A stretch of 64,000 nucleotides of DNA from a virus. The DNA lies in the IMG/VR virus record IMGVR_UViG_3300046507_000667, positions 1-64,000 of that record. One strand, written 5' to 3'. The notes under the pieces were generated by a model. The model was not told the origin of the DNA, ran no database searches, and worked only from the letters and a program-made list of their open reading frames with translations. This document shows positions 8,467-18,170 of the stretch, piece after piece. Both the position numbers and the translations under genes were made by a program. Every line of letters starts with the position of its first letter. Position 1 is the first letter of the stretch.

Positions 8467-8874
8467 TTATACATATCCTACTATTGGATCACCATTAATA
8501 GAGCAGGTTTTAGTGAATCCATATAGTAACTGCATGAAGTTATTCCATCGCTGATATAGACTTTCAAAGTCTTTACCCAAGCAATTAATAGTTGATAATC
8601 TTATATTATGATTGAATGAAATTCCTTCTTTTATCTCTTGAACTAGTAACCATTCAAGATGCTGAATAATGCTCATTAGTGAATCGTCATCTTTATGATT
8701 CCATAATGTAATTTCAGTCCAAACATAAGCATTATCCAAATCATCTTTACCTAGCTTAGAAAGATCATCCAAATGAATAAATTTCTTATCCATACATTGT
8801 GCATAATCATCCCATAATGATATTTCGCAGACTATTCTATATTTATCATTATTCAAGATATCGTTTGAAGCCAT
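8467..8874 (-). CDS. hypothetical protein downstream of RNase HI
   Basis: 135 residues starting MASNDILNND. This ATG is chosen because the only earlier start is a TTG with no clear ribosome-binding site. It overlaps the end of the RNase HI gene by 26 bases in another frame, which suggests coupled translation. The centre has the strand-helix-strand layout seen in its neighbours (EITLWNHKDD ... HLEWLLVQEI ... IRLSTINCLG). No function is recognised. Confidence 0.7.
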   Translation of the reverse strand: MASNDILNNDKYRIVCEISLWDDYAQCMDKKFIHLDDLSKLGKDDLDNAYVWTEITLWNHKDDDSLMSIIQHLEWLLVQEIKEGISFNHNIRLSTINCLGKDFESLYQRWNNFMQLLYGFTKTCSINGDPIVGYV

Positions 8875-9592
8875 GTCTAATTTTCTCGTCAATATATGGA
8901 AGAATGATCTTTACATCATCTTTCGCCGACGTAGAGATATTGAATGGATTGAAAGTACAAAGAGGACGATCTTCATAATTGATGTTATCTTTCAAGAAGC
9001 TAAATCCTGATACTAGATCATAAAGTCGGTCTGCTGGACTTGGTGTATTACCTTCTTTAATATCTAAGAAATGCTCTGTTTCTTTGTAAATATTCTTAGC
9101 GTATGACTCAGTAGCAATTTTGTCACAAGCTTCATTATATTGAATACCTGAATGACCTTTATACCATTGAAAGTCTAGCTTAGTAATGGTAAATTCTTCT
9201 TGAAGACGTCTACGAATAGCATAGAATGCCTTCCAGTAACCCATATTGGAGATAGGTTTACCGGTATTATTAGTCCATCCTTTCTTAGCCCAATTCCACA
9301 TCCACTCATTGTTACCCTTGACAGTATACTCTGAATCAGAGAATCCTCGGATACGAAAGTGAGTCTCTTTTTTATTGTAGTCAGGAAATGTAAGCTTTAG
9401 ATAATGGTAAATATAGAAAAGTGCCCATAAAGCAGAACCTGCTTCCATTTGCTGATTGGTAGTTTCATGTGATGTAATTTGACCAATATGCATTAGTTGC
9501 TTATCAAAATATGTCAAAATACCACCACCACCTGGTCCTTGTTTCTTATTGGCACCATCAGTGTGAAACTCAATCAAATGTACTGTTGCCAT
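8849..9592 (-). CDS. rnhA: ribonuclease HI
   Basis: 247 residues. The N-terminal 165 residues are a type 1 RNase H domain with every catalytic position in place: Asp12 in FHTDGA, Glu50 in MEAGSALWAL, Asp86 in GFSDSEYTVKG, His147 in WYKGHSG and Asp157 in NEACDKIA. It would degrade the RNA strand of RNA-DNA hybrids, for example primers during phage replication. The roughly 80 residues after the domain are an extension with no recognised fold. Its 3' end overlaps the next gene, and a terminator stem lies upstream of its start. Confidence 0.9.
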   Translation of the reverse strand: MATVHLIEFHTDGANKKQGPGGGGILTYFDKQLMHIGQITSHETTNQQMEAGSALWALFYIYHYLKLTFPDYNKKETHFRIRGFSDSEYTVKGNNEWMWNWAKKGWTNNTGKPISNMGYWKAFYAIRRRLQEEFTITKLDFQWYKGHSGIQYNEACDKIATESYAKNIYKETEHFLDIKEGNTPSPADRLYDLVSGFSFLKDNINYEDRPLCTFNPFNISTSAKDDVKIILPYIDEKIRHGFKRYLE

Positions 9593-9629
9593 GATTTTCC
9601 TAAAAAATATTATTATTTATATGTAGATT

Positions 9630-9656
9630 CCTATACCTTCACTTGGAAGGTATAGG
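9630..9656. terminator. intrinsic terminator
   Basis: CCTATACC (9630-9637) pairs with GGTATAGG (9649-9656) around CTTGG. It separates the 9664 gene from RNase HI on the minus strand. Confidence 0.7.
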
Positions 9657-9663
9657 ATTTCTA

Positions 9664-10143
9664 TCAGAATAATGAAGTTGGTTCTACACCAATAATTAAT
9701 GATTGACGTGCTTTAATTGCAGCAGCATCACCATACATAATACCAAACTGAGTTGGAATCTTAGTACGGATACCATTAATTACTAACTCAGGCATTGCGA
9801 TATTTGGGAAAGTATCTATACCAACACGGCATTGAATAAATACTTTACTATTTGAAAAGTCACCTGTGGTAATCTTATAAAAATTCTCAAGGCACTTAAC
9901 AAGTGTATTTAAGAATTTATTTTCATCACCATAATTGTAACTAAAGACCCAAGGTGTAACTGACATTGCATAAGGGTTGATCACATTCTTCATAAACTCA
10001 GCATCATAGTCTTTACTGACATCGATAACAAAGTTTTTATCTACACTTACTGCAGTTTTAATTGTTTCATTAGTACGAGTACTAATGATATCCTGTGGTT
10101 CTAAAAGCTTATATGAAAAGCTTACTGTACCATTTGTGCTCAT
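9664..10143 (-). CDS. hypothetical protein, possible small beta-helix-beta family
   Basis: 159 residues starting MSTNGTVSFSYKLLEP, with a weak upstream ribosome-binding site. The middle (TPWVFSYNYG, then an amphipathic helix with NTLVKCLENFYKI, then KVFIQCRVGID) matches the layout of adjacent genes. It is followed by a terminator on its own strand. The sequence has no catalytic motif that I recognise. Confidence 0.7.
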   Translation of the reverse strand: MSTNGTVSFSYKLLEPQDIISTRTNETIKTAVSVDKNFVIDVSKDYDAEFMKNVINPYAMSVTPWVFSYNYGDENKFLNTLVKCLENFYKITTGDFSNSKVFIQCRVGIDTFPNIAMPELVINGIRTKIPTQFGIMYGDAAAIKARQSLIIGVEPTSLF

Positions 10144-10172
10144 GATTGCTCCTAGATATAATATTTATTTGT

Positions 10173-10643
10173 CTAGTGATTGATCACTTCACCCGGTCCT
10201 GGTTCTCTTATCTTATAAGTAAAACCAAAATTAAATTCTTGAGTAGGTTGATCACCTAATAAGGTCAACTCATCAAAGACCTTTTGACGAAATGCAGTCC
10301 AACTGTCCATATGAGTAGGAATTGCAAAACTAAGATTCAAAAGAGTTTGAGTATCTGGATTAATCCTTTTAATTTCTTCTTTAAAAGAAATCATTAGCAT
10401 TACCATTTCAAGGGTATATTGCTTCAAGAAATAAGCTTGTGTGCTAATGCTAATATCAATCATCATACCATAGTATTGATCATATACTACATATGGCGGA
10501 GTTCGATGACCTTTTCTTAAACTAGTACAGCATAAGACCTTCTTAAAGATATCCCTTATTTGTTTCCTATCAAGAATAAAATTATCGACATTAGGAAAGC
10601 CAATGATTTCTTGACTATCAAGACCTTGATAGATCAAATGCAT
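10173..10643 (-). CDS. hypothetical protein, possible small beta-helix-beta family
   Basis: 156 residues starting MHLIYQGLDSQ. Its ATG begins one base after the upstream gene's stop, so the two are coupled. It shows strand MMIDISIST, a long hydrophobic helix and strand LLNLSFAIPTH. It ends with a Gly/Pro-rich tail. No family is recognised; it probably works with its neighbours. Confidence 0.7.
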   Translation of the reverse strand: MHLIYQGLDSQEIIGFPNVDNFILDRKQIRDIFKKVLCCTSLRKGHRTPPYVVYDQYYGMMIDISISTQAYFLKQYTLEMVMLMISFKEEIKRINPDTQTLLNLSFAIPTHMDSWTAFRQKVFDELTLLGDQPTQEFNFGFTYKIREPGPGEVINH

Positions 10644-11180
10644 TTAGAACTCCAAGTATGGTACTGGTGTAGTACTACTTTGATTATAAGTAATAATAGC
10701 TAAATGAATACGAGCTTTTGGATGTTTGAAATCAAGACCCAATACATTATTAGTATCTTTTAAGAATCTAAAGATTTCATTTGATTTATCTTGAGCATAC
10801 TGCCAAAGTAGATCTCTATCATCAAGCATAGTTGCTTGTACATATAGGTATAAATTAAAATGAATAACTTCTAAATTTTCAGAAAATACTGATTGAGGAT
10901 ATTCTTGACCTACATCATAGGCTATATTAAGTAATCTATGAAGAAAAGCTAGAAAATTAGTAGGTTCTTTATAGATATCCTCATAGAAAGTACCGATACG
11001 AATTGTACTCTCGGCATGAATTACGGTTTTCTTACCAATAACAGCTGGATCTTTTTCAGCAGCTACTAAGAATTCACTTTGAATTTTTCTTTTGACTTCT
11101 TTATATTCAACTTCATTTAAATTGAAGTCATTTGGATATAGTGCCTTTTCAGCATAATGATGTCGTGAACCAATAATCAT
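10644..11180 (-). CDS. hypothetical protein, first gene of a minus-strand unit
   Basis: 178 residues starting MIIGSRHHYAEK. A strong promoter motif lies 23 bases upstream of its ATG. The layout is strand (STIRIGTFYED), helix (NFLAFLHRLLNIAYD), strand (LEVIHFNLYLYVQ) and a C-terminal strand (RIHLAIITYNQ), like the genes downstream. No known family is recognised. Confidence 0.7.
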   Translation of the reverse strand: MIIGSRHHYAEKALYPNDFNLNEVEYKEVKRKIQSEFLVAAEKDPAVIGKKTVIHAESTIRIGTFYEDIYKEPTNFLAFLHRLLNIAYDVGQEYPQSVFSENLEVIHFNLYLYVQATMLDDRDLLWQYAQDKSNEIFRFLKDTNNVLGLDFKHPKARIHLAIITYNQSSTTPVPYLEF

Positions 11181-11202
11181 TTAATACTTCTCCTTATTAC
11201 AT

Positions 11203-11220
11203 CATTAATATAATATATTT
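11203..11220 (-). promoter_or_regulatory. phage promoter motif AAATATATTAT-N5-TG
   Basis: The minus strand reads AAATATATTATATTAATG, an exact match to the consensus. It lies 23 bases before the 10644-11180 start codon and is back-to-back with a plus-strand copy at 11247. Confidence 0.75.
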
Positions 11221-11246
11221 ACAATCCGTCATTAAAAATTCTTTAT

Positions 11247-11264
11247 AAATATATTATTTTAATG
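11247..11264 (+). promoter_or_regulatory. phage promoter motif AAATATATTAT-N5-TG
   Basis: AAATATATTATTTTAATG is an exact match to the consensus. It lies 42 bases before the ATG at 11306 and forms a divergent pair with the motif at 11203. Confidence 0.75.
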
Positions 11265-11305
11265 CTGTAAATAATATTTTAACTATTAAGGAAGGCTATA
11301 CAAAG

Positions 11306-11701
11306 ATGACTGTTACTGCAGTAGTCGCTGAGTTAGAAACACTAATCCGTGATATCAATATTAATACACGGTTCTTAAAATCCTTAGAAGTTACATTAGT
11401 TGATCCGCTCGCTGGAGATAGTCGTGTTAAGGCCATTAAGATCTCGTACACTCTTTCACCTTCTAAATTCTTTCTGCTTGAGAATCTTCAAGTCTTCTCC
11501 TTTATTATTGAATCAGAATATTTCTCGCAAACGGACTATAGTAATATACTCAGAACATCAGAATTCCGTTGCGAATATCCAGGATCCAATTGCTTTGAAG
11601 ACGACATCTGCAAAAGTCTATTCTTTGAAGCGATGAAAGTTTGTCGGAAAGTATATCAATTGTATGAAAGCGAATTGATTACTGACGATGAAAAAGAATA
11701 A
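11306..11701 (+). CDS. hypothetical protein under its own promoter motif
   Basis: 131 residues starting MTVTAVVAELETLI with an AAGGAAGG ribosome-binding site. It is a single plus-strand gene between two minus-strand groups, with a promoter motif before it and a terminator after it, so it is a stand-alone unit. The layout (strand VKAIKISYTLS, helix, strand FSFIIESEYF) resembles its neighbours. It has an acidic C-terminus. Function unknown. Confidence 0.75.
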   Translation: MTVTAVVAELETLIRDININTRFLKSLEVTLVDPLAGDSRVKAIKISYTLSPSKFFLLENLQVFSFIIESEYFSQTDYSNILRTSEFRCEYPGSNCFEDDICKSLFFEAMKVCRKVYQLYESELITDDEKE

Positions 11702-11716
11702 ATTGTAAAGTTAAAA

Positions 11717-11746
11717 CCCCTATACCTTCTTTCGAGGGTATAGGGG
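11717..11746. terminator. bidirectional intrinsic terminator
   Basis: CCCCTATACC (11717-11726) pairs with GGTATAGGGG (11737-11746). It lies between the convergent 11306 gene and portal gene, and an AT-rich T-run follows at 11762. Confidence 0.8.
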
Positions 11747-11770
11747 AATAGTAAAATATCTATTTTTTTT

Positions 11771-14700
11771 TTATACTTCTTCTTCTTCACCTGAACCATC
11801 ATCCATACTTTCATCACCACCCATATCAGGTTGTGCATTAGCTGGATCATTAGTTTTGGTAATGGTTTCCTTTAATGATGCTTTAAGGAATGCTACCTTT
11901 TCAGTATCTACAAGTGCATTAAAGTCATCCCAATCAAAGTTGGTAATATACTTTTCTAGCATACCTTGTTTCAGTACACCAATAAATGCTTCATGCTGAT
12001 CATCAGGAATACCCTTAACCTTCAAGTTTTGTGTCAATGAATCAAGCAATGCAGAAACGTTATTAATCATTTCTGTAAGATTGGTCATATTCAAGCTTGA
12101 TGGTGATGGGAAAACGATACTGATATTATTTAGATCAAAATTAATGATATCTGCTGGATTATTCTTAGCTTCTTCACTTTGATCAGAACTATCACGTTCA
12201 TTTGATTTATACTCTAGATCATATAGACGACGTAAAAGTTTAGTATATCCTTCACCTAAAATACCTTGCTCAGAAATAATGTCTCGAATAAATCGACTAT
12301 TTTGCATTGAAAGAGTCTTTGCAAAATCAACATTCTCAACTTCTGTCAAATAGGATGAAGGAAGACCAATACCAGAAAAGATATTATTGCTTAACCAGTT
12401 TAAGAAATCATCATCAAGATTTTTAGCTGGCTGTGCATCAATATTCTCAAAAGTAACAGGCTTTTCACCATCTCTGGTGTAGTTTGTATGAATAGTTAAT
12501 TCATAATACTTATATTTTCATATAAGATCAGACTATATCTTTACCCTATAAATAGAGTATTTTCTGTTTCCATTTCACTTGAAATGTACATTATAGTCGT
12601 TGAACGTTCCTCTTAAGAGGCTTCGCTGCTGATCACCTTCATCATTACATGTTAAGGACTTCCAGCAATTAAGAAAATTTAACCACGACAGATGGTTATT
12701 TACCAAAAATTTCACTTAAACGTTCTTCAATATTTTCAGTATAGATGATACGATGTAAAGTAATTCCATTATCTTTACAAAAATTGTCTTTTACTGAATT
12801 ACGTTTAATACTTTCACTAAGATTATGGCCTGTAAATGCCTTAGATGTTTGAAAGTGCTGTTTACCATCGAATTCAATTAAGAAATATTCTGTATCCGAT
12901 ACATGTATTGCAAAATCAAAATAGAGTTTCCTATTTTTATCTGATTTACAATTATCAAAATAAACTTCAGTATCAAAAGAAATTCCATTATTTCTTAAAA
13001 ATTCTTCAATAGTTTTAACTCCTTTAGATACTTTAGGCAATTTACCCATATTACACTGTGGGCAACGCCTATTATCTAAAAATTTTATTGGAGCTACACT
13101 ATATTCATGGCCACATACATCGTGCCTAATTTTAATCTTAGTATCATTATTATAGTACTTCTCTAAAAAAGTATATTCAGAAGCATTTGGAAGCAATTTT
13201 ACTTGTTCTTCAAATTGCTCAGGTGTTTTTGCTCTGAGCTTATGAAGTTTCTTATACTTACAAGTAAAGCATCCACCTTTATTCTGAAGAAGGTCATTTG
13301 GACGAGACTCAAATTCATTACCACAAATAGTATGTCTAAATAAAATCTTGACATTATTTTTGATATATGTACCTAAAGCTTCGTACTCTGTACCCCACTT
13401 TTCTTTTAAAGTGTTGCAAAAATCTTCATGTGAAATTTTCTTTGGTATAGCATGTAAAATAGTAATTAAACTTATTTACATGTTATTTTATCGTGGGAAT
13501 GTAATAGTCGTTAAATTCACCTACCACATTCAAGATAGTCTGCATATCTAGATTATGTACACCGGTAATTTCCTTAGACTTTAAGTCACGGACAACCTGT
13601 TGTACAGATGCTGATGCATCATTATTTAATCCGATATCTACATATACTGCACGCTTATCTGCACCACGTAGTACATTCTGCATTAGAATAGTAACTAGTG
13701 TAGCAATATAAAGCTTTGCAAAGAATAGAATATTGTCAAAAATTGATTGACCACGATTGATATGAATAACTTCTTCAGGTTTTAAATAGACAATACGAAT
13801 CTTTTCATTACCTGTAAGCTTCTTAATAGCTAGACCTGAATAGATTGCATACTTCAATGTCTCATTCTTACGAAGAAGCTTAATATTTGAGTCTCTGCTC
13901 ATCTTATTTGCAAAGACATTAGCAATGAACATTAGACGTGCATCATCTACAGCATCAAGCTGTGGTGAACCATTTGGATTTTCAGCCTTAGCTTGATTAC
14001 CCATACGGTTATTACCATCCATACTGATATCATTACGAGCCATTACCATATTTTGAAGAATGGAACCATTGCCGCCTGATTGTGTAGCTGCTGGCATAAA
14101 GGTTACATTGTCTTCTGAGTCTTGACTCTTATCTGAAGGAAGTACTGTACCATCTGGATCAATTTCAACGATATCAAGATGGATATAACCTAGTACATTA
14201 CCATCAAATTCTAATGGTACAATATTAGCTGGATTGACACGCTTAAAGATAGGACGTTCACGACCACCTACAGGAACATCTTCAGGAGTTACCTTTCCAT
14301 CTTGCGGAGCACCCTTATTCTGTTGAGCAACGTTATTTTGCATAACAGAAGTAGGATCAACTCCAAAGAAGTTCATATTTACATCTTCAGATAAAGATGA
14401 AATTTGACTATGTTCCGCAGCAAGATGGCTAGAATTACCAATAATAAAGTGCTCTTGTAGAAATGTATCTACGTTTTTAAGTGCATCTGGAACTTTACTA
14501 CGATCAATACCAAATGCTTCTTGAACACCTTCAGATAACCACTTAGAATAATCTGATTCAGTACGCTGTGATGCTTCTGTAGACCATTCACTACCTTCCA
14601 TAAGACGTTTATCTTTGTCTGAAAGAATAGTAGTTAGTTTTTGATAAGTTCTTAATGGTTGCTCTCCAGCATGCTCAGAAAGCATCTTCTTGATCTGATC

Positions 14701-15387
14701 ATTCATTGATAGAGCTAAGAAGAATAACTTACCATTCTTAAGAAATGCTGTTACATCTTCTTTTAGCTTTTTATTGATATTATGATCAACAAGAAGTTTC
14801 TCAATACGTTCACGAATTACTTTTTGATCTTCTTCAGCTACACCTTCAGCATTAATATGGATCGATAAAGAATCTTTCGTAAAATCATCTGGAGAAATGA
14901 TTGTATTGGCAATTGTAGTAAGAGCTAAACGCATTTTAGGAATGATCTTAATGATCATATTGTAGGTAGCAATTGCATCACCTACTTTACGACGATTAAG
15001 GTCAATCATACTAGAAAGCTGTTGTTTATTGCTTGTTAGTACTTCATTTTTAATAGCATCTAGTTCTTTCTTAAATTTCTTACCATTCATACGACGCTGT
15101 GCAGCACCACTCTTTTGAGCTAGAGTGATCATTGTATCAGTAACTTCAACGTTATTTGTTGGATTACCTGCACTAGCGAATTGACCTAAAATCTTTGTGA
15201 TATTTAGGTCAATTTTTTGAGTAAGCTTCTTAGTTTTATCAGCTAGATCTAGATCATCATTATCCATCTCTAGCTGTTTTCTTTGAATCTTTTTTGTAGA
15301 ATTGTCAAATCTATCTTGCAGCTTTCTACGTGCTGAAGGAGAAATTGGACTAGTAAAGATACTATTGTCCTGATCCTTATCTGCCAT
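11771..15387 (-). CDS. portal protein, two exons split by a group I intron
   Basis: Exon 1 is 15387-13490 and exon 2 is 12473-11771; joined they give 866 residues. The reading frame is restored as DYYIPTI joined to DGEKPVTFEN. The part around KRAVYVDIGLNNDASA, the following EFNDYYIPTI and the later NIFSGIGLPSSYL match the core of T4 gp20-type portals (FYvDvG ... wlP ... L.iP..yl). The portal forms the ring at the head vertex through which DNA passes. The length is well above T4 gp20 and closer to portals of giant phages. The acidic, Asp/Glu-rich C-terminus ends next to a terminator. Neighbours 15400-18041 are probably head or neck proteins. Without splicing, translation would stop 2 codons into the intron. 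Confidence 0.75.
12474..13489 (-). ncRNA. group I self-splicing intron in the portal gene
   Basis: The core at 12500-12675 (minus strand) has the conserved order TTAATTGCTGG, ATCAGCAGC, GTTCAACGACTA and ATATAGTCTGATC, followed by a CTTATAT-GAAA-ATATAAG hairpin, as in the other two introns of this window. The 5' exon end CCACGAU pairs perfectly with the guide GUCGUGG at 12689-12683, including the U-G pair at the splice site. The last intron base is G at 12474. The endonuclease frame sits in the P1 loop, between the 5' splice site and the guide. Confidence 0.85.
12696..13475 (-). CDS. intron-encoded homing endonuclease, Vsr-like type, start codon unclear
   Basis: The frame is open for 259 codons, but no ATG, GTG or TTG occurs in its first 93 codons. 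The first ordinary start is a TTG at 13196 (166 residues), and it lies after conserved sequence. The N-terminal part has repeated zinc-finger-like units (FRHTICGNEFESR ... CFTC; IRHDVCGHEYS ... CPQC). The C-terminal part carries the catalytic-looking IEFDGKQHF. It is clearly homologous to the protein encoded in the RNAP intron. The stop codon lies 7 bases before the P1 guide. The missing start suggests decay or use of a rare start such as ATT. Confidence 0.6.
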   Translation of the reverse strand: MSLITILHAIPKKISHEDFCNTLKEKWGTEYEALGTYIKNNVKILFRHTICGNEFESRPNDLLQNKGGCFTCKYKKLHKLRAKTPEQFEEQVKLLPNASEYTFLEKYYNNDTKIKIRHDVCGHEYSVAPIKFLDNRRCPQCNMGKLPKVSKGVKTIEEFLRNNGISFDTEVYFDNCKSDKNRKLYFDFAIHVSDTEYFLIEFDGKQHFQTSKAFTGHNLSESIKRNSVKDNFCKDNGITLHRIIYTENIEERLSEIFGK

Positions 15388-15399
15388 ATCGATTCCTTT

Positions 15400-16455
15400 T
15401 TAGACTTTTACTTGAAGCGTATTTGTAACTAGTGCCAGTACTTCGTTAAATAAACTTGTAAGCTGTGCAATAACACCCTGAAAAGTTACTAGAGTGTCTC
15501 CATAAGGACTAGTTAGAGCTAAACCATTGTTAGCTTTATACGTCAATGCTACTTTATTCTCAAAGAATAAGTATGTAAAGAGGTCAGTCAAATTGTATTT
15601 ACTGATATTATCGGAATTGGTAGTAGTCACTACGTCATCAGCATATACCGCTAGTTCAGTATTATTGTAACCACGACCTTTGATATTTAATTCAAAAATC
15701 CTTGAAGTTAAATAGTCATCCAATAGCTTTGAATAAGGTTGATAGTTAATAAGACTATGAAAAAATACTAGATTATCTGAAAATGTAGATGAATTACCTG
15801 AATAATCTACAATGAATGAAGCTAATTGATCATTATTGAATGTAGCAAATGGTTCCATTAAATAGGCCCACACTGCTTTCAATACTGTAGCACTTCTTCC
15901 AGTAATACTAGGATCAATAGTCCAGCTAGGTAATAATGCTGATACATCTGTGACATTATGAGTAGCTAATAAAGAAGAAGTTACCTTTTGATAGAATTCT
16001 TCCTTAAATGATGTCTCATTATCATAAATACTACCATTGGCTAGACCATATTCAACATATGGCGCTGATACTGTCTTAAGAGGTACCAACTCATCATACA
16101 TTGTAGTATTTAGCCAATCACTATAACCTGAGTAAAAACTCATTAATGGGGTTGGCTGACTATCTGTTCCAAGTAACCATTGTCTTGCATTGAAAGTCGT
16201 TGGTGTACCTGATGTGTCAGTAGAAGTATTGATCCTGTCATATAGATCAAAAAAATCCTGAATCGCTTGGTCATCTAAAATACTCATATTAGCTAGTTGA
16301 CTCAAATTAATTTGTCTAAGATAAAGCATAGACATAATTCGTTTGAAATTATCAACGTTGGTTAATGAATATAACTTAGAAAACACTAGGAAGGTCTTTG
16401 GAGTTACAAACCGATCTAGATAACTTTGTAAGTCACTATTGGAAATGGTTGTCAT
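15400..16455 (-). CDS. virion-type protein next to the portal
   Basis: 351 residues starting MTTISNSDLQ. Its ATG overlaps the stop of the upstream gene (ATGA) and it ends 13 bases before the portal start. The protein is polar, rich in Ser, Thr, Asn and Tyr, with no signal peptide or catalytic motif. Composition, length and style resemble the upstream gene (SDLQSYLDRF versus TDLDAYLSTL near the N-terminus). The two may be diverged paralogues, for example head-to-tail connector proteins, but this is inferred from position. Confidence 0.65.
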   Translation of the reverse strand: MTTISNSDLQSYLDRFVTPKTFLVFSKLYSLTNVDNFKRIMSMLYLRQINLSQLANMSILDDQAIQDFFDLYDRINTSTDTSGTPTTFNARQWLLGTDSQPTPLMSFYSGYSDWLNTTMYDELVPLKTVSAPYVEYGLANGSIYDNETSFKEEFYQKVTSSLLATHNVTDVSALLPSWTIDPSITGRSATVLKAVWAYLMEPFATFNNDQLASFIVDYSGNSSTFSDNLVFFHSLINYQPYSKLLDDYLTSRIFELNIKGRGYNNTELAVYADDVVTTTNSDNISKYNLTDLFTYLFFENKVALTYKANNGLALTSPYGDTLVTFQGVIAQLTSLFNEVLALVTNTLQVKV

Positions 16456-17498
16456 GATGTGGTCGCAAATTGAGTTGCAGTCTGAGATTGGACGTTAGCT
16501 TGGAATAGCTGATAATTAGTAAAGAAGTTAATAAGTGCATTATATGTACTTACTTCAGTAGCAATTAGTTTCGAATCAAAGAATGCAGAACCATAAATCT
16601 TTGTAAATAATACATAGCGTAGAAATACTACCTTACGGAATGCATTGATAAAATCAGCTTCATTAGCAATTAAAGCCTGATTAAAAATAGACTGCCAAGA
16701 ATAGTTTGGATCAGCCATCAACCTATTGATGGTAAAAGTACCATCTTTTGTTGTATCATTTGCATAATCCGTAGCCATTTCCTTAGTGAATGATGTTATA
16801 TTATCAACATAATTCTCATAGATGACATCTAGAAAGGATTTACGGTAAATATAGCCATTAATAGTATCAAAGCCACCCTTGATAGGAATAGTACCTTCAT
16901 TTGAATAGACAAAATAGCTATTATTAGTAGCTGTTGTCAATGCATTCATTAAAGGACTAATATCAAGATTGAAAGATGCCTTAATCTCAGAAATATTATT
17001 TTTGGCAGCAGCTAATAGTGTTTGAGCTACACTACCATTTACTAAAGCCATATAATTAGTACGTACAATATTGACATCATAGTACGAACCTGGAATGATA
17101 TTCAATGTGTCAAAAATAATCTGTGTACAAAACCGAATTGCTGATACACTTCGACGAGTAATACGTAGTCCAGCATTAGCCATCTGATCTTTTTCAAATT
17201 GGATCCAAGTTGGAAATGCTTTAATCTTATTTCGGTAGTAAGTATATTTACTAACTAGAGTATTTTGTCCATTTTCTACAGAGGTAATGAGTAACTTCAT
17301 TGACTCATTACTAATAGGCATTGTATATAGACTATTAATCTCTAATTGACCATATACTAGATAGTACATGATAGTATTGAGAATACTAGTATCTATAGTA
17401 TTAAGTGCTGCAATTACTCGTTTGATATCAGGATTTGTCATATCTAAAGTAGATAGATACGCATCTAAATCCGTTTTATTTACTAGAACTTGTGACAT
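16452..17498 (-). CDS. virion-type protein in the portal operon
   Basis: 348 residues starting MSQVLVNKTDLDAY, with an AAAGGA ribosome-binding site. The N-terminal half is helical; the whole is rich in Asn, Thr and aromatic residues. Length and N-terminal pattern resemble the 15400-16455 product, and the genes overlap by 4 bases. No known family is recognised. A neck or head-completion role is suggested only by the adjacent portal. Confidence 0.65.
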   Translation of the reverse strand: MSQVLVNKTDLDAYLSTLDMTNPDIKRVIAALNTIDTSILNTIMYYLVYGQLEINSLYTMPISNESMKLLITSVENGQNTLVSKYTYYRNKIKAFPTWIQFEKDQMANAGLRITRRSVSAIRFCTQIIFDTLNIIPGSYYDVNIVRTNYMALVNGSVAQTLLAAAKNNISEIKASFNLDISPLMNALTTATNNSYFVYSNEGTIPIKGGFDTINGYIYRKSFLDVIYENYVDNITSFTKEMATDYANDTTKDGTFTINRLMADPNYSWQSIFNQALIANEADFINAFRKVVFLRYVLFTKIYGSAFFDSKLIATEVSTYNALINFFTNYQLFQANVQSQTATQFATTS

Positions 17499-17507
17499 AT
17501 AAATCCT

Positions 17508-18041
17508 TTAATATGACGAAATCGGCTTAGTCGATAGTAAATCAGAAAACACTAACTGGACTTGCTTTACATCATCCATAGACAGATTTGCTACATTCAA
17601 CTCTTGAATGACTTCTTCATTCATGATTGGTAGAATTGAATTAATCTGATCTTGGGTAAGAGTCTGTCCAGTAAGCTTTGTAAAGTTCTCAGCAATGAGA
17701 GTTTGCATCGAAGAAATATCAGGCCTAAACATGACATTTTCTTTAATAACTTCTCCACCAAATAATCTAGCTGATAGATTATCTTTCATATTCTGAGCTA
17801 ACTGTTCATCAGTAAGACCAATTCGTGCATCAGTATTCTTATCGCCAAATCGATTATACTGTGCATCATTAGGTAGTAGCTTTCTGGTATCTTCAATATC
17901 TAGAGTACCAGCTAGAATTTGTTGCATAAGCGGTTTATAGTCAGAAATATCTGACCTAAGTAACGCTGCATAGAGATCAATATTAGTCGAATCAATAGGC
18001 AAAGCGTCAAATTGTTCTTTAAGTAAACTGATACTAGGCAT
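17508..18041 (-). CDS. hypothetical helical protein, first gene of the portal operon
   Basis: 177 residues starting MPSISLLKEQFDAL. It is almost entirely helix-forming with regularly spaced Leu/Ile, and has repeated short units such as 'D.ad..q.l..ei'. It is followed by the virion-type genes and the portal. A terminator stem lies upstream at 18127. No consensus promoter motif is seen before it, so late expression from another promoter type is likely. No family is recognised. Confidence 0.65.
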   Translation of the reverse strand: MPSISLLKEQFDALPIDSTNIDLYAALLRSDISDYKPLMQQILAGTLDIEDTRKLLPNDAQYNRFGDKNTDARIGLTDEQLAQNMKDNLSARLFGGEVIKENVMFRPDISSMQTLIAENFTKLTGQTLTQDQINSILPIMNEEVIQELNVANLSMDDVKQVQLVFSDLLSTKPISSY

Positions 18042-18126
18042 GTTTTATCCTAATGCTTTAATTAATTTCTTGTTATAGCCTTATTTCTTTTGAAAAATAT
18101 ACAAAAAAGAAAACGAAGTAGAATAG

Positions 18127-18159
18127 AACCCTATACCTTCACTTGGAAGGTATAGGGTT
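18127..18159. terminator. intrinsic terminator
   Basis: AACCCTATACC (18127-18137) pairs with GGTATAGGGTT (18149-18159). It ends the 22-18 kb minus-strand unit just before the portal operon. Confidence 0.8.
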
Positions 18160-18170
18160 ATCTAACTTAC

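Noticed and set aside
8467-8892. TTG start at 8892 for the gene after RNase HI
   Set aside because: The ATG at 8874 is an ordinary start with less overlap; the TTG has no clear ribosome-binding site.
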